Shown one piece after another: positions 17,609-27,862 of a stretch of 64,000 bases of DNA. The notes under the pieces are model-generated. The model was given only the letters and a program-made list of their open reading frames with translations, searched no databases and was not told where the DNA came from. The position numbers and the translations under genes are program-made. This stretch comes from Enterobacter kobei (lineage in GTDB: Bacteria > Pseudomonadota > Gammaproteobacteria > Enterobacterales > Enterobacteriaceae). Each line of letters begins with the position of its first letter. The first letter of the stretch is position 1. Location of the stretch: positions 3,286,001-3,350,000 of the forward strand of contig NZ_CP017181.1 in NCBI RefSeq assembly GCF_001729765.1. Reading direction: 5' to 3'.

Positions 17609-19126
17609 TTAACCTTCGTTGTGCATCTCTAAACTTTCGAGATCGTTTTGCAGCTGAACGGCTTTCGCATCGTCGTTGCGCAGCGAATCAAGATAGTCAA
17701 GGTACTGCTGGTCGACGTCTTTCGTCACATAGACGCCGTTAAACACGGAGCATTCGAACTGCTGAATCTCCGGGTTCTCGGCGCGCACCGCGTCGATAAG
17801 ATCGTTCAGATCCTGGAAAATCAGGCCATCGGCGCCGATAATCTGACGAATTTCGTCCACTTCGCGACCGTGCGCAATCAGCTCATTGGCGGTTGGCATA
17901 TCGATGCCGTACACGTTCGGGAAGCGAATTTCCGGTGCGGCAGACGCCAGATACACTTTCTTCGCCCCCGCTTCGCGCGCCATCTCGATAATCTGCTCAG
18001 AGGTGGTACCACGCACGATGGAGTCATCCACCAGCAGAACGTTCTTATCACGGAATTCGGCGCGGTTGGCGTTCAGTTTACGACGTACAGACTTACGGCG
18101 CAGGTGCTGGCCCGGCATGATGAAGGTGCGGCCAACGTAGCGGTTCTTCACGAAGCCCTGACGGTAAGGTTTATCCAGAATACGGGCAATTTCCAGAGCG
18201 ATATCGCAGGAGGTTTCCGGGATAGGAATAACCACGTCGATGTCGAGATCGTCCCATTCGCGAGCAATCTTCTCGCCGAGCTTCGTGCCCATATTTACGC
18301 GCGCGCTGTAGACGGAAATCTTGTCGATGAAGGAGTCCGGGCGGGCGAAATAGACGTATTCAAACAGGCACGGGTTGCTGACCGGGTTGTCGGCACACTG
18401 ACGGGTAAACAGCTGGCCCTTCTCGGTGATATACACCGCTTCGCCCGGCGCAACGTCACGCAGGAATTCGAAGCCCAGGGTATCCAGCGCCACGCTCTCA
18501 GAGGCAACCATATATTCGGTACGGCCATCGCCAAGGTCGCGCTTGCCCAGCACCAGCGGACGAATGCCGTTTGGATCGCGGAAGGCAACCATACCGTGAC
18601 CGATAATCATCGCCACGCAGGCGTATGCACCGCGGATCTGGCGGTTGGTCGCAGCAATGGCAGCAAAGATATTGTCTGCTTCCAGCGGGTAGTGACGGAA
18701 GTTATCCAGCTCGCTGGCGAACACGTTGAGCAGGATTTCAGAATCAGAGGTGGTGTTAATGTGGCGACGTTTCTCTTCGAACAGCTTTTTACGCAGCTCA
18801 TGGGCGTTGGTCAGGTTGCCGTTATGGGCAAGGGTGATGCCATACGGTGAGTTGACGTAGAAAGGCTGTGCCTCAGAGGCGCTGGAACTGCCAGCAGTAG
18901 GATAACGAACGTGACCGATCCCCATATTACCTTGCAGACGCTGCATATGGCGGGCTTCAAACACATCGTTTACCAGGCCATTCGCCTTACGTAAACGGAA
19001 GCAGTTGTTTGCATCAATGGTGATGATACCCGCAGCATCCTGCCCACGGTGCTGAAGCACCGTTAACGCGTCATAAATCGACTGGTTTACCGGCATGAAA
19101 CCGGCGATACCGACAATACCGCACAT
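17609..19126 (-). CDS. purF: Amidophosphoribosyltransferase PurF
   Basis: PurF commits PRPP to purine synthesis by replacing pyrophosphate with ammonia from glutamine. The 505-residue protein begins [10 protein letters not shown], giving the catalytic Cys after Met removal. The Ntn glutaminase domain covers about residues 1-235, and the phosphoribosyltransferase domain has the PRPP loop [18 protein letters not shown] near residue 365. It follows cvpA after 33 bp and shares its PurR-controlled promoter. Confidence 0.98.
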   Translation of the reverse strand: MCGIVGIAGFMPVNQSIYDALTVLQHRGQDAAGIITIDANNCFRLRKANGLVNDVFEARHMQRLQGNMGIGHVRYPTAGSSSASEAQPFYVNSPYGITLAHNGNLTNAHELRKKLFEEKRRHINTTSDSEILLNVFASELDNFRHYPLEADNIFAAIAATNRQIRGAYACVAMIIGHGMVAFRDPNGIRPLVLGKRDLGDGRTEYMVASESVALDTLGFEFLRDVAPGEAVYITEKGQLFTRQCADNPVSNPCLFEYVYFARPDSFIDKISVYSARVNMGTKLGEKIAREWDDLDIDVVIPIPETSCDIALEIARILDKPYRQGFVKNRYVGRTFIMPGQHLRRKSVRRKLNANRAEFRDKNVLLVDDSIVRGTTSEQIIEMAREAGAKKVYLASAAPEIRFPNVYGIDMPTANELIAHGREVDEIRQIIGADGLIFQDLNDLIDAVRAENPEIQQFECSVFNGVYVTKDVDQQYLDYLDSLRNDDAKAVQLQNDLESLEMHNEG

Positions 19127-19159
19127 TCGTCTTTTCCTCGTTAAGCCACATCTCAGGGT

Positions 19160-19648
19160 TTATGCCCTGGGCAAAAAACTCGACGAGCTTTGCAGATAGT
19201 CAAAGAACCATCTGATGATGAAGCTGAACTCAGGAATGAGCTGCGATTTCTGCCAGTCTTCACTTTTGGAGAACCCGGTGAAGGTATCCAGGAAGAACAG
19301 GATGGCGGCCACAATCAGCACACCTCGCAACGCCCCGAAACAGATCCCGAGTACCCTGTCCGTTCCTGACAGACCGGTTTTCTCGACCAGCTGACCTATC
19401 ACGTAATTGACGATAGCACCAACAATCAGCGTCGCGATAAACAGCACCGCGATGGCGATTCCATTTCGGACCAGTTCATCTTCAAAGCCCGTGAACCAGA
19501 CAGACAGGTAAGTGTAGTAATGACTGGCAACAAAGAAAGCACAACCCCAAGTCACCAGCGATAACGCTTCACGAACAAAGCCACGGATCAGGCTAACCAG
19601 ACAGGAAAAACCAATCACCGCAATGATGGCGTAATCAATCCAGACCAT
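19160..19648 (-). CDS. cvpA: Colicin V production protein CvpA
   Basis: The 162-residue inner-membrane protein has four hydrophobic segments (IDYAIIAVIGFSCLVSLIRGF at the start). It is required for colicin V export in E. coli and linked to envelope stress and bile tolerance; the mechanism is unresolved. The start MVWIDYAIIA at 19648 equals the E. coli length exactly; the longer open frame extends across the promoter and PurR box and is not translated. Confidence 0.95.
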   Translation of the reverse strand: MVWIDYAIIAVIGFSCLVSLIRGFVREALSLVTWGCAFFVASHYYTYLSVWFTGFEDELVRNGIAIAVLFIATLIVGAIVNYVIGQLVEKTGLSGTDRVLGICFGALRGVLIVAAILFFLDTFTGFSKSEDWQKSQLIPEFSFIIRWFFDYLQSSSSFLPRA

Positions 19649-19704
19649 ATGTGTCCCACGATTTAACGCCCTGTCATCCAGTTCGGGGCGAATTCTAACA
19701 GAAA

Positions 19705-19720
19705 AAGAAAACGTTTGCGT
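19705..19720 (-). promoter_or_regulatory. PurR operator of cvpA-purF-ubiX
   Basis: ACGCAAACGTTTTCTT on the minus strand is a full match to the PurR consensus ACGCAAACGTTTTCNT, located 57 bp upstream of the cvpA start. It is expected to repress the operon when hypoxanthine or guanine is plentiful. Confidence 0.9.
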
Positions 19721-19805
19721 AGGGATTTCCTTCCCGCGCGTAAATAAAAAAGGCGCTGAAAAAATAATCAACGCCACGGTCCTTTTGACATCTCTGTGGA
19801 CGTCT

Positions 19806-19862
19806 TCTCCCCCTCACCCCGGCCCTCTCCCTTGAGGGGCGAGGGTTAGGGTGAGGGGGAGA
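19806..19862. repeat. Large GC-rich inverted repeat downstream of dedD
   Basis: Fourteen perfectly paired bases (TCTCCCCCTCACCC / GGGTGAGGGGGAGA) enclose an inner CCCTCTCCC-like hairpin. It starts 6 bp past the dedD stop codon, between dedD and the cvpA promoter, and could end dedD transcription. It belongs to the same repeat type as 12567-12587. Confidence 0.75.
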
Positions 19863-19867
19863 TCTTA

Positions 19868-20554
19868 TCAGTTCGCGCTATAGTTCATCACCACACCGCT
19901 CAGACCGGAGATCTGCTTCAGCTCACCCAGCGAGCCTTTCAGCTTATCTTTAGACGCTTCCGGCCCCACAAGGATACGGGTAATTTTACCCTGCACCGGC
20001 GTGGAAGGTGAAGTGTAAACACGATAGCCCGCGCTGCGCAGTTTACCCACGACCTCGTTAACTTTATCGGCGTTTTTCAACGCGCCCAGTTGCACAACAT
20101 AGGCTTTGCCGGTCGGGGCTGCGTCTTGCTTCGCTGGCGGAGGGGTTTCTGACGCAGCAGCCAGTTGCTCTTCCGCTTTATCACGCGTTGGCTTCGGCTG
20201 CGGTTTCTCTACCGGCTTCGGTTTTTCAACAGGCTTAGGCTTCTCTACCGGTACCGGATCAATCTCGATGTTGTTATTCGCCGCCAGACGCGACGGGTCG
20301 AGCGACGGCGCAGCGGCATCGCCCGCGCGAACTTCTTCAGCCGCCCCTTCCGGCGGCTGGGCAGGCAGCGCCTGTGTCGCCGCAGGCAGCATATCCGGTT
20401 CATCACGGTCGCCCGGTTTTGGCACCAGCGGAATGGCTGCAAACTCGTCCTGATAATGCTTTTTCTGCCCGTCGAGCAGCCCGGGAAGAATAATCACCCC
20501 GAGCGCGACCAGCACAATGGTTCCTGTTAAACGGTTCTGAAACTTACTCGCCAC
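19868..20554 (-). CDS. dedD: Cell division protein DedD (SPOR domain)
   Basis: The 228-residue bitopic inner-membrane protein has one transmembrane helix (about residues 11-27, GTIVLVALGVIILPGLL). A long proline/lysine-rich periplasmic linker with three KPxPVE-type repeats (PVEKPKPVEKPKPVEKPQPK) follows, then a C-terminal SPOR domain (about 148-226, YVVQLGALKNADKVNEVVGKL). SPOR domains bind denuded glycan strands at the septum. Its start overlaps the end of folC by 11 bp. Confidence 0.95.
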   Translation of the reverse strand: MASKFQNRLTGTIVLVALGVIILPGLLDGQKKHYQDEFAAIPLVPKPGDRDEPDMLPAATQALPAQPPEGAAEEVRAGDAAAPSLDPSRLAANNNIEIDPVPVEKPKPVEKPKPVEKPQPKPTRDKAEEQLAAASETPPPAKQDAAPTGKAYVVQLGALKNADKVNEVVGKLRSAGYRVYTSPSTPVQGKITRILVGPEASKDKLKGSLGELKQISGLSGVVMNYSAN

Positions 20555-21812
20555 CGGTTCTCCCCGCGTCCATCACTTCCATGACATGTGCCACCGTGTG
20601 GAAAGAGCCACACACCAGCACGGTATCTTCTGGTTTAGCATCCGCCATCGCGGCATGCCAGGCCTGAGCCACGCTACTATAGATTGCGCCTTTGCCGAGA
20701 TGTTCCATCAACTGCTCGGCCGTCGCACCACGCGGCCCCTCAAGAGGAGCACAATACCAGCTATCGACCACACTCTCCATGCAGGCCAGCGTGCCACCGA
20801 TATCTTTATCATGAAGCATACCGATAACCGCCAGCACGCGCCCGGTTTTTGGTAACGATTTGAGACGTCCTGCGAGGTACGCCGCTGCGTGTGGGTTGTG
20901 CGCCACGTCCAGGATCAGGCGCGGTGACTCACTCACAATCTGAAAACGTCCCGGCAGCAGCGCATTCTGAATGCCGTCGCGGATCGCCTGATCGCTGACC
21001 GCTAATCCGCTGGCGCGCAATGCCGCCAGCGCGGTTGCCGCGTTAGGCTGTGGCACCTGCGGCAGCGGCAGGTTGTCCAGCATTCCCTGCGCATCGCTAA
21101 AGCGCCAGCCGTTATCCTGAACCTCATATTGCCAGTCAACGCCACGGCGCAGCAACAGAGCCCCCTTCTCCTGGGCCACGTCAGCAATAGTGTGCGGCAT
21201 ATCCGGCTCACCGACCACGGCGGGTTTATTCGCCCGGAAAATACCGGCCTTCTCGCGACCAATGCTTTCGCGATCCGGCCCCAGCCAGTCGATATGGTCC
21301 AGCGCGATACTGGTGACCACCGCCACGTCCGCATCCACCATATTGGTGGCATCAAGCCGCCCGCCAAGACCCACTTCCAGAATCACCACATCCAGCTGCG
21401 CCTGTTTGAACAGCCACAATGCCGAAAGCGTGCCGTACTCGAAATAGGTTAACGAGATATCACCTCGCGCGGCTTCGATTTCCGCGAACGACGCCGTATG
21501 CGCCGATTCCGGCAGCTCGCTGTTCTGCACGCGAACCCGCTCAGTGTAACGTACCAGGTGTGGTGAGCTGTAAACGCCAACCTTGTAACCCGCCGCCATC
21601 AGGACGGATTCCAGCGTACGGCAGGTAGTGCCTTTACCGTTGGTGCCTGCGACGGTGAAAACGAAAGGCGCAGGTTTCAGCACGCCCAGACGCGCGGCAA
21701 CCTGGCTTACGCGCTCAAGCCCCATATCAATGGTTTTACTGTGCAGGTTTTCCAGATAAGAAAGCCACGCGGCCAGGGGCGACGTGGCTTGAGGAATGCT
21801 TTTATTTTCCAT
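20544..21812 (-). CDS. folC: Folylpolyglutamate/dihydrofolate synthase FolC
   Basis: The 422-residue bifunctional ligase makes dihydrofolate from dihydropteroate and adds glutamates to folates. The P-loop GTNGKGTT is at 56-63, the Mur-ligase central motif AVVTSIALDHIDWLG and the Mg/carbamoyl-lysine region ESIGREKAGIFR follow, and LDVAHNPHA marks the C-terminal domain. It follows accD after about 70 bp that include a terminator. Confidence 0.97.
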   Translation of the reverse strand: MENKSIPQATSPLAAWLSYLENLHSKTIDMGLERVSQVAARLGVLKPAPFVFTVAGTNGKGTTCRTLESVLMAAGYKVGVYSSPHLVRYTERVRVQNSELPESAHTASFAEIEAARGDISLTYFEYGTLSALWLFKQAQLDVVILEVGLGGRLDATNMVDADVAVVTSIALDHIDWLGPDRESIGREKAGIFRANKPAVVGEPDMPHTIADVAQEKGALLLRRGVDWQYEVQDNGWRFSDAQGMLDNLPLPQVPQPNAATALAALRASGLAVSDQAIRDGIQNALLPGRFQIVSESPRLILDVAHNPHAAAYLAGRLKSLPKTGRVLAVIGMLHDKDIGGTLACMESVVDSWYCAPLEGPRGATAEQLMEHLGKGAIYSSVAQAWHAAMADAKPEDTVLVCGSFHTVAHVMEVMDAGRTGGE

Positions 21813-21844
21813 GATGCCCGGTTGTCATTAGCAGGTTATAAAGC

Positions 21845-21876
21845 AAAAGGGCAGCGCCATCTGGCCCTGCCCTTTT
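21845..21876 (-). terminator. accD terminator
   Basis: A 10-bp stem AAAAGGGCAG / CTGCCCTTTT with a GC-containing loop lies just beyond the accD stop. On the minus strand it is followed by TTTTGCTTT. Some read-through to folC is likely because folC has little room for its own promoter. Confidence 0.75.
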
Positions 21877-21882
21877 CAGTTA

Positions 21883-22788
21883 TCAGGCCTCGGGTTCCTG
21901 ATCCGGTACCACCACGCCTTCGCGCGGCTCATCCGGGTTTGGCGCGGGCAGATTCATCAGCTTCGCCAGAACGCTTGCCAGTTTCAGGCGCATTTCCGGA
22001 CGGCGGACGATCATATCGATGGCGCCTTTCTCAATGAGGAACTCACTGCGCTGGAAGCCCGGCGGCAGTTTTTCACGAACGGTTTGCTCAATGACGCGAG
22101 GACCCGCGAAACCGATCAATGCTTTTGGCTCAGCAATGTTCAGATCGCCCAGCATCGCGAAGCTTGCAGAGACGCCTCCCATGGTTGGGTCGGTCAGCAC
22201 GGAAATGTAAGGCAGACCGCGTTCCTGCATTTTCGCCAGCGCCGCAGAGGTTTTCGCCATCTGCATCAGAGACATCAGCGCTTCCTGCATACGTGCTCCG
22301 CCAGAGGCAGAGAAGCAGATCAGCGGGCAGTTATCTTCCAGCGCTTGCTCAACGGCACGCACAAAACGTGCGCCCACGACAGAGCCCATTGAGCCACCCA
22401 TAAAGGAGAACTCAAACGCCGCGGCGACAACCGGCATTTCATGCAGGGTGCCTTTCATGACGATCAGCGCGTCTTTCTCGCCAGTCTCTTTCTGTGCAGA
22501 GGCCAGACGATCTTTGTATTTTTTGGAATCGCGGAACTTCAGCACATCTTTTGGCTCAAGCTCGCTGCCCAGTTCTACCAGTGAACCTTCGTCCAGCAGG
22601 CTATGCAGGCGGTTACGCGCCGACATACGCATATGGTGGTCACACTTCGGACACACTTCAAGATTGCGTTCCAGCTCTGCACGGTACAGAACCTGGCCGC
22701 AGCTATCACACTTCGTCCATACCCCTTCAGGAATGCTCGCTTTGCGCGTTGGGGTAATGTTGCTTTTAATTCGTTCAATCCAGCTCAT
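21883..22788 (-). CDS. accD: Acetyl-CoA carboxylase carboxyltransferase subunit beta AccD
   Basis: AccD and AccA form the carboxyltransferase that makes malonyl-CoA. The N-terminal zinc ribbon has Cys27, Cys30, Cys46 and Cys49, and the crotonase-fold body has the acyl-CoA oxyanion region ([39 protein letters not shown]). At 301 residues it equals the enteric norm apart from a few residues at the C-terminus. The start [10 protein letters not shown] at 22788 is preceded by AAAGG; the 28-codon upstream extension is not conserved. Confidence 0.97.
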   Translation of the reverse strand: MSWIERIKSNITPTRKASIPEGVWTKCDSCGQVLYRAELERNLEVCPKCDHHMRMSARNRLHSLLDEGSLVELGSELEPKDVLKFRDSKKYKDRLASAQKETGEKDALIVMKGTLHEMPVVAAAFEFSFMGGSMGSVVGARFVRAVEQALEDNCPLICFSASGGARMQEALMSLMQMAKTSAALAKMQERGLPYISVLTDPTMGGVSASFAMLGDLNIAEPKALIGFAGPRVIEQTVREKLPPGFQRSEFLIEKGAIDMIVRRPEMRLKLASVLAKLMNLPAPNPDEPREGVVVPDQEPEA

Positions 22789-22942
22789 TGATAACCTTTC
22801 TGCCTGAACCTGGTCGTATGCCAGTTTTGCTATAAGAGGCGAATAATGCCATTTTTGCCTCCAACAGACCATGAATGTTGCACATTAAAACATAACAGCC
22901 CGAAACTTTGGATAAAAAAGTGGTCGAACCGCCAGCGTGCAT

Positions 22943-23602
22943 TTACTTCGCTTGCTTTGCCGCCGCGCGTTTGTGACGAATAATCTCGATAACGCCAGGC
23001 AGTACGGAAAGCACAATAATCGCTACAATCAGTAACTTAAGGTTTTCCTGAACCACCGGCAAGTCGCCAAACAGGTAGCCTGCATAGGTAAACAACAGCA
23101 CCCACAGCAGCGCGCCCACGACGTTATACATCGCAAAATGACGATAGGACATATGCCCCATTCCCGCCACAAACGGTGCAAATGTGCGCACAATAGGCAC
23201 AAAACGCGCAAGGATAATGGTTTTTCCGCCATGACGTTCATAAAACGCATGGGTTTTATCTAAATAGCTGCGACGGAAAATTTTCGAATCAGGATTGCTG
23301 AACAAGCGCTCACCGAACACCCGGCCAATGGTATAGTTGACGGCATCCCCGATAATTGCGGCAATCACCATCATCACCACCATCAGATGCACGTTCAAAT
23401 CATTGGTCGGTAGGGCCGATAACGCACCCGCAACAAACAGCAGGGAGTCCCCCGGCAGGAAGGGGGTAACGACCAGACCGGTTTCACAGAACAGAATGAG
23501 GAACAGGATGGCATAAACCCAGACGCCATACTGCGCGACCAGTTCCGCCAGGTGAACATCAATATGCAGAATGAAATCAATCAGAAAACGTATTACGTCC
23601 AT
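22943..23602 (-). CDS. dedA: DedA-family membrane protein
   Basis: The 219-residue polytopic inner-membrane protein contains the DedA/VTT signature ([24 protein letters not shown], then [17 protein letters not shown] and [24 protein letters not shown]). Family members flip lipid carriers such as undecaprenyl phosphate or phosphatidylethanolamine and are collectively essential. The C-terminus is basic ([11 protein letters not shown]). The gene order truA-dedA-accD matches E. coli. Confidence 0.95.
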   Translation of the reverse strand: MDVIRFLIDFILHIDVHLAELVAQYGVWVYAILFLILFCETGLVVTPFLPGDSLLFVAGALSALPTNDLNVHLMVVMMVIAAIIGDAVNYTIGRVFGERLFSNPDSKIFRRSYLDKTHAFYERHGGKTIILARFVPIVRTFAPFVAGMGHMSYRHFAMYNVVGALLWVLLFTYAGYLFGDLPVVQENLKLLIVAIIVLSVLPGVIEIIRHKRAAAKQAK

Positions 23603-23630
23603 ATTGTCTAAGCCTTAATTGCACCTTTGT

Positions 23631-24443
23631 TTAGTCCGCTAAAAACAGCGGGCCCATTGGCGGTTTTGGCAGGTCAAACCGATCCGGATAGTCTACCGCA
23701 ACCAGATACAGTCCTTCTGCTTTCGCCGTGGCTGCCGCAAGCGTTCTGTCCTTCGCTGCCAGCAGGTCTGCAATCCAGCTCTCCGGCTGGTGTCCGGCAC
23801 CCACTTCCATCAGGCTGCCTACAATATTCCGCACCATATGATGTACAAAGGCATTGGCTTTGATATCCACCACCACATACGCGCCAAAACGGCTGACGTT
23901 TATGTGCATAACGTTACGCCACGGCGTACGGGACTGACATTGCACCGCACGAAACGACGTAAAGTCATTTTCACCAATCAGACACTGCGCGGCACGATGC
24001 ATGCGTTCAGCATCGAGCGGTTCATAAAAATGCGTTACGCCCTGGCTTAGCACCGCCGGACGCAGACGCTGGTTGTAGATGACATAGCGGTAGCGACGCG
24101 CCGTCGCGCTGAAGCGCGCGTGAAAATCATCCGGCACAGCTTTCACCCAACGCACCGCAATGTCACCAGGTAAATTCGCATTTACACCCAGCGTCCAGGC
24201 GGCATCTTTGCGCACGGCAGTGGTTTCAAAGTGGACCACCTGCCCGGTACCGTGAACACCCGCATCCGTACGGCCTGCGCACAGAACGTTAATCGGCTCG
24301 TTTGCCACCTGAGAGAGCGCTTTCTCCAGCTTTTCCTGGACGCTTCGCACCTCATTCTGACGCTGCCAGCCATAATATTTACTGCCATCGTACTCGATAC
24401 CGAGGGCAATTTTATGAACCGGCTTTTGTTCCACTTCTGACAT
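23631..24443 (-). CDS. truA: tRNA pseudouridine38-40 synthase TruA
   Basis: The 270-residue enzyme isomerises uridines 38, 39 and 40 in tRNA anticodon arms. The catalytic aspartate is Asp60 in [18 protein letters not shown], and YRYVIYNQ with [13 protein letters not shown] are further family blocks. Its ATG shares one base with the usg stop (TGATG), so translation is coupled. Confidence 0.97.
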   Translation of the reverse strand: MSEVEQKPVHKIALGIEYDGSKYYGWQRQNEVRSVQEKLEKALSQVANEPINVLCAGRTDAGVHGTGQVVHFETTAVRKDAAWTLGVNANLPGDIAVRWVKAVPDDFHARFSATARRYRYVIYNQRLRPAVLSQGVTHFYEPLDAERMHRAAQCLIGENDFTSFRAVQCQSRTPWRNVMHINVSRFGAYVVVDIKANAFVHHMVRNIVGSLMEVGAGHQPESWIADLLAAKDRTLAAATAKAEGLYLVAVDYPDRFDLPKPPMGPLFLAD

Positions 24444-25456
24444 CAGTACAGGTACTCCTGCACCAGTTTCTCAGCAATTTTGACCGCCATCAGCGCGCCG
24501 CCAAAACGAACGTTGTCCGCAACGGACCAGAACTGAACCTGCTCCGGCATACCGTAATCGTTCCGCACGCAACCGACTGAAAGATGGGCGCTACCGGTGG
24601 CGTCACCCACCTGCGTCGGAAACTCGCTCTCTTCGGAAAGTACGATATCTTTACCGCGGCCAAACGCATCGCGCGCTTCTTCCGCCGCCAGCGGGCGCAG
24701 GGCTTCAAAACCTACCATCTGCGCGTGACCGTAGAATACCGGCGACTGCACGACGTTTGCGGAGATCATCAGCCCCTCATCCTGCAGAATTTTGCGCGCT
24801 TCGTCGACGATACGGCGCTCTTCGCGCACGGAACCTTCACGATCCGGCAGCAGTGGCAGCATGTTGAACGCCAACTGGCGACCGAAGAAATCATCCTCAT
24901 CAATCGGGATACCGTTCAGCAGCTTCGCGCTCTGCCCGGCCAGCGCATCGACGGCCTTTTTGCCATTTGCGGAGGCAGACAGCAGGCTGGTGACGGTGAT
25001 ACGCGACAGGCCACCGTCGTCAATCAGCGGTTTCAGCGCGGTCAGCAGCTGGCTGGTCAGACTGTTCGGTACCGCGATGATATTACGGTTACGGTAGTCC
25101 GCCAGGACATACGGGTTGACGTCCGGCACCACCAGCGGCACGTCCGGCTCCATGGCGAACAGACCGCTCAGGTCGATCACCAGGCAACCTGAATTGGTCG
25201 CCTCTTCGATGTAAGACGCCGTGGCTTCAGCACCTGCGGCGAAAAATGCCAGCTGCGCCTGGGTCCAGTCAAACGCAGCCGCATCCTGGACCATGACGGA
25301 TTTACCGTTAAAGCGCAGATGCTCACCCGCGCTATCGGTACGCGCCAGCGCATAGATATCGCCCACCGGGAACTGACGCTCAGCAAGGGTTTCGAGCAGG
25401 GCTTCGCCCACGGCACCGGTGGCACCTAAAATGGCAATGTTCCAGCCTTCAGACAT
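24443..25456 (-). CDS. usg: Usg, aspartate-semialdehyde-dehydrogenase-like protein
   Basis: The 337-residue protein has the ASD fold: NADP-binding [14 protein letters not shown] at the N-terminus and the dimerisation domain after about residue 130. In true ASDs the nucleophile sits in a PNC motif; here the corresponding stretch reads [11 protein letters not shown], so the catalytic cysteine is replaced by serine. Catalysis as an ASD is therefore doubtful, as for the E. coli homologue, whose role is unknown. It lies between pdxB and truA with a terminator on its upstream side. Confidence 0.93.
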   Translation of the reverse strand: MSEGWNIAILGATGAVGEALLETLAERQFPVGDIYALARTDSAGEHLRFNGKSVMVQDAAAFDWTQAQLAFFAAGAEATASYIEEATNSGCLVIDLSGLFAMEPDVPLVVPDVNPYVLADYRNRNIIAVPNSLTSQLLTALKPLIDDGGLSRITVTSLLSASANGKKAVDALAGQSAKLLNGIPIDEDDFFGRQLAFNMLPLLPDREGSVREERRIVDEARKILQDEGLMISANVVQSPVFYGHAQMVGFEALRPLAAEEARDAFGRGKDIVLSEESEFPTQVGDATGSAHLSVGCVRNDYGMPEQVQFWSVADNVRFGGALMAVKIAEKLVQEYLY

Positions 25457-25474
25457 GGTGGTTTACTCCAGAAA

Positions 25475-25511
25475 TAAAAAAGCGTCCCTGCCGGAGTATC
25501 CGACAGGGAGC
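25475..25511 (-). terminator. pdxB terminator
   Basis: On the minus strand a stem of about 10 bp (CCCTGTCGGA / TCCGGCAGGG, one G-T pair, loop TAC) runs into TTTTTTATTTC. It lies 12 bp after the pdxB stop and directly before usg, so expression of usg-truA needs either read-through or its own promoter. Confidence 0.8.
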
Positions 25512-25523
25512 ATTAAGAAGACA

Positions 25524-26660
25524 TTAATGCGCCGGGTGATGAACGGCGTTAAAACCCAGTTTTTTCAGCAGCGTCGCGGCCGTTGCGTCGTCGCACATCA
25601 CATACAGGGACGACCACTCGCGGCGCTCAACATAGTTCTTACGCAGCTTGTCAAATTCACCCGGGATCCCCGCCACTTTACGCAGCAGCGCATCATCGCG
25701 GCGCACATCATACACCAAATGCACCAGCCTTTTCAGCGTTGCCTGATCGAGCGGGCCGTGCAGGGTAATGCGGCCAAATTCAGGTGCGGGAAGTAAGGTA
25801 TCCAGCGCCACCTGCTGCGGATGGCCAATAAACGTGCTGTAGGCTTCAAACACCTGCGTTGTGCCGCGGGCTTTGCCTTCAAGCGTATAGCCCGCGATAT
25901 GCGCAGTGGCTACGTCCACCTTGTTAAGCAGTTCAACGTTAAGATCCGGCTCCGGCTCCCAGACGTCCAGCACAACGCGGAGGTCTTGTCCTTCATTCAG
26001 ACATTTCAGCAGCGCGGCGTTGTCCGCCACCGGGCCACGGCAGGCATTTATCAGAATAGTGCCAGCCTTCAGACGACGGATCAGTGCTTCATCGGCAAGA
26101 TGCAGGGACGTATAGGGGCCCTCTTTAAACAGCGGCGTGTGGAACGTCAGCACATCACACTGTTCAACCAGCTCATCCAGCGAGCGGAAATCCCCTTCGT
26201 CACCGTTGTCTTTACGCGGTGGGTCGCACAGCAGCGTGCGAATACCTAACGCCTCCAGGCGCTTTTGCAGGCGTCCACCCACGTTACCCACCCCGACGAT
26301 CCCCACGGTGCGGTCTTTCAGCACAAAACCGTCGCGCTCGGCCAGCATCAGCAAAGAGGAGAAGACATATTCCACGACGGCAATAGCATTACAGCCGGGC
26401 GCGGCGGAAAAGCCGATCCCCGCCTGCTTCAGCCATTGGTCATCCACATGATCGGTCCCTGCCGTTGCGGTTCCGACAAACTTAATCGCTTTTCCGGCGA
26501 GCAACGACGCATTTACTTTGGTCACCGAGCGCACCATCAGCGCGTCTGCGTCATCCAGTTCGTTGACCGGGATCGGGCGACCAGGGACAGCCTTAACGTT
26601 ACCCAGGCGGCTAAACAGCTCACGGGCATAAGGCATATTTTCATCAACGAGGATTTTCAC
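25524..26660 (-). CDS. pdxB: Erythronate-4-phosphate dehydrogenase PdxB
   Basis: PdxB oxidises 4-phosphoerythronate in pyridoxal phosphate synthesis. The 378-residue D-2-hydroxyacid dehydrogenase has the NAD motif [13 protein letters not shown], the catalytic Arg in [10 protein letters not shown], and Glu/His in VWEPEPDL and [17 protein letters not shown], followed by the PdxB-specific dimerisation domain. Translation starts at GTG ([12 protein letters not shown]) at 26660; this gives the family length, and no ATG is near. It is divergent from flk. Confidence 0.95.
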   Translation of the reverse strand: MKILVDENMPYARELFSRLGNVKAVPGRPIPVNELDDADALMVRSVTKVNASLLAGKAIKFVGTATAGTDHVDDQWLKQAGIGFSAAPGCNAIAVVEYVFSSLLMLAERDGFVLKDRTVGIVGVGNVGGRLQKRLEALGIRTLLCDPPRKDNGDEGDFRSLDELVEQCDVLTFHTPLFKEGPYTSLHLADEALIRRLKAGTILINACRGPVADNAALLKCLNEGQDLRVVLDVWEPEPDLNVELLNKVDVATAHIAGYTLEGKARGTTQVFEAYSTFIGHPQQVALDTLLPAPEFGRITLHGPLDQATLKRLVHLVYDVRRDDALLRKVAGIPGEFDKLRKNYVERREWSSLYVMCDDATAATLLKKLGFNAVHHPAH

Positions 26661-26773
26661 GTCTGAGTACCTGTTTGAGAGGAAGTAAACCTGCCAAGTG
26701 TGCCATAATCTGGCCGCCAGGCATATACGTCTGCCAGGTTTACGCTGAGTTTTGACTTTAAGGATTTTTGACG

Positions 26774-27778
26774 ATGCAGCCCATTTCAGGTACGCCGCCA
26801 CGCCCTCCGGGTGAAGGCCCTGTCACGCCAAACGTTGCCGGTGAACAACCGCTATCCACGCAACAGCGCACCGTGCTGGAGCGACTGATCACGCGCCTGA
26901 TTGCGCTGACTTCACAGCAAAACGCGGAAGTCTGGGCCGGGGTAAAGCATGATTTAGGCGTAAGGAACGACGCACCGCTGCAGTCGCGACATTTCCCTGC
27001 TGCCGAGCAAAATCTCAACCAGCGTATTACGACCGCACAGCAGAACCACACCACGCGGCAGATTGTCACGCAACTGACCGAGCTGCTCGGCCAGGGAAAT
27101 AACCGTCAGGCGGTCAGCGACTTTATCCGCCAGCAGTATGGCCAGACGGCCCTGAGCCAGCTGACGCCAGACCAGCTTAAAACCGTGCTGACGCTGTTGC
27201 AGAACAATCAGCTGTCGATCCCACAGCCGCAGCTGCGGCCAGCGACCGAGCGTTCGCTGCTGCCTGCTGAGCACAACACGCTGAATCAAATGGTGACCAA
27301 ACTGGCCGCCGCCACCGGCGAGTCAACAAAGCTTATCTGGCAATCCATGCTCGAACTGTCCGGCGTAAAGGCGGGCGAGTTGATCCCGGCCAAACAGTTT
27401 CCCCATCTGGTGACCTGGCTACAGGCGCGCCAGACGCTCAGCACCCAGAGCGCCCCTACCCTGCATACCGTTCAGGCTGCGCTTAAACAGCCGCTGGAAC
27501 CGCATGAGTTCGAGGCGATTCGGGATTACGCCCAGCAGAACTGGCAGGCGACACCGCAAACGGTACTGACCACCGCGCAGGTGCAGGATGTGCTCAATCA
27601 GATCTTCGTGCGCCGCGCCGAGCGGGAAGGCGGCGTACCGGAGGCAAGAAACATTCAGCCTATCTACAGCCCGCTTTTTGCGCCCGTTGTGGAGACGTTC
27701 AGAACGCTCTCCGCCCGTCCGGGATTGATGTTTATTGCGTTACTGATTGCGCTGGCGATTTTCTGGCTGGTTGCTTAA
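26774..27778 (+). CDS. flk: Flagella biosynthesis regulator Flk
   Basis: The 334-residue protein has a proline-rich N-terminus ([16 protein letters not shown]), a helical Gln-rich middle with an internally repeated region ([10 protein letters not shown]...; [45 protein letters not shown]), and a single C-terminal transmembrane anchor ([18 protein letters not shown]). In Salmonella and E. coli Flk acts in the switch that lets FlgM export occur after ring completion. The ATG at 26774 matches homologues; a TTG two codons earlier keeps the frame open but is unlikely. Confidence 0.92.
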   Translation: MQPISGTPPRPPGEGPVTPNVAGEQPLSTQQRTVLERLITRLIALTSQQNAEVWAGVKHDLGVRNDAPLQSRHFPAAEQNLNQRITTAQQNHTTRQIVTQLTELLGQGNNRQAVSDFIRQQYGQTALSQLTPDQLKTVLTLLQNNQLSIPQPQLRPATERSLLPAEHNTLNQMVTKLAAATGESTKLIWQSMLELSGVKAGELIPAKQFPHLVTWLQARQTLSTQSAPTLHTVQAALKQPLEPHEFEAIRDYAQQNWQATPQTVLTTAQVQDVLNQIFVRRAEREGGVPEARNIQPIYSPLFAPVVETFRTLSARPGLMFIALLIALAIFWLVA

Positions 27779-27782
27779 CACT

Positions 27783-27857
27783 GCCGGGTGGCGGCTTCGC
27801 CTTACCCGGCCTACGGCTAGTGCGGTTGTAAGCCCGGTAAGCGAAGCGCCACCGGGC
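27783..27857. repeat. BIME between flk and yfcJ
   Basis: One REP (27783-27813, GCCGGGTGGCGGCTTCGCC...) and an inverted REP (27831-27857, core CCCGGTAAGCGAAGCGCC) fill the space between two convergent genes. Confidence 0.9.
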
Positions 27858-27862
27858 AAAAA

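Noticed and set aside
26660..26801. N-terminal extension of PdxB to an upstream ATG
   Set aside because: It would overlap the divergent flk gene and adds 47 residues absent from the family; the GTG start gives the normal 378 residues.
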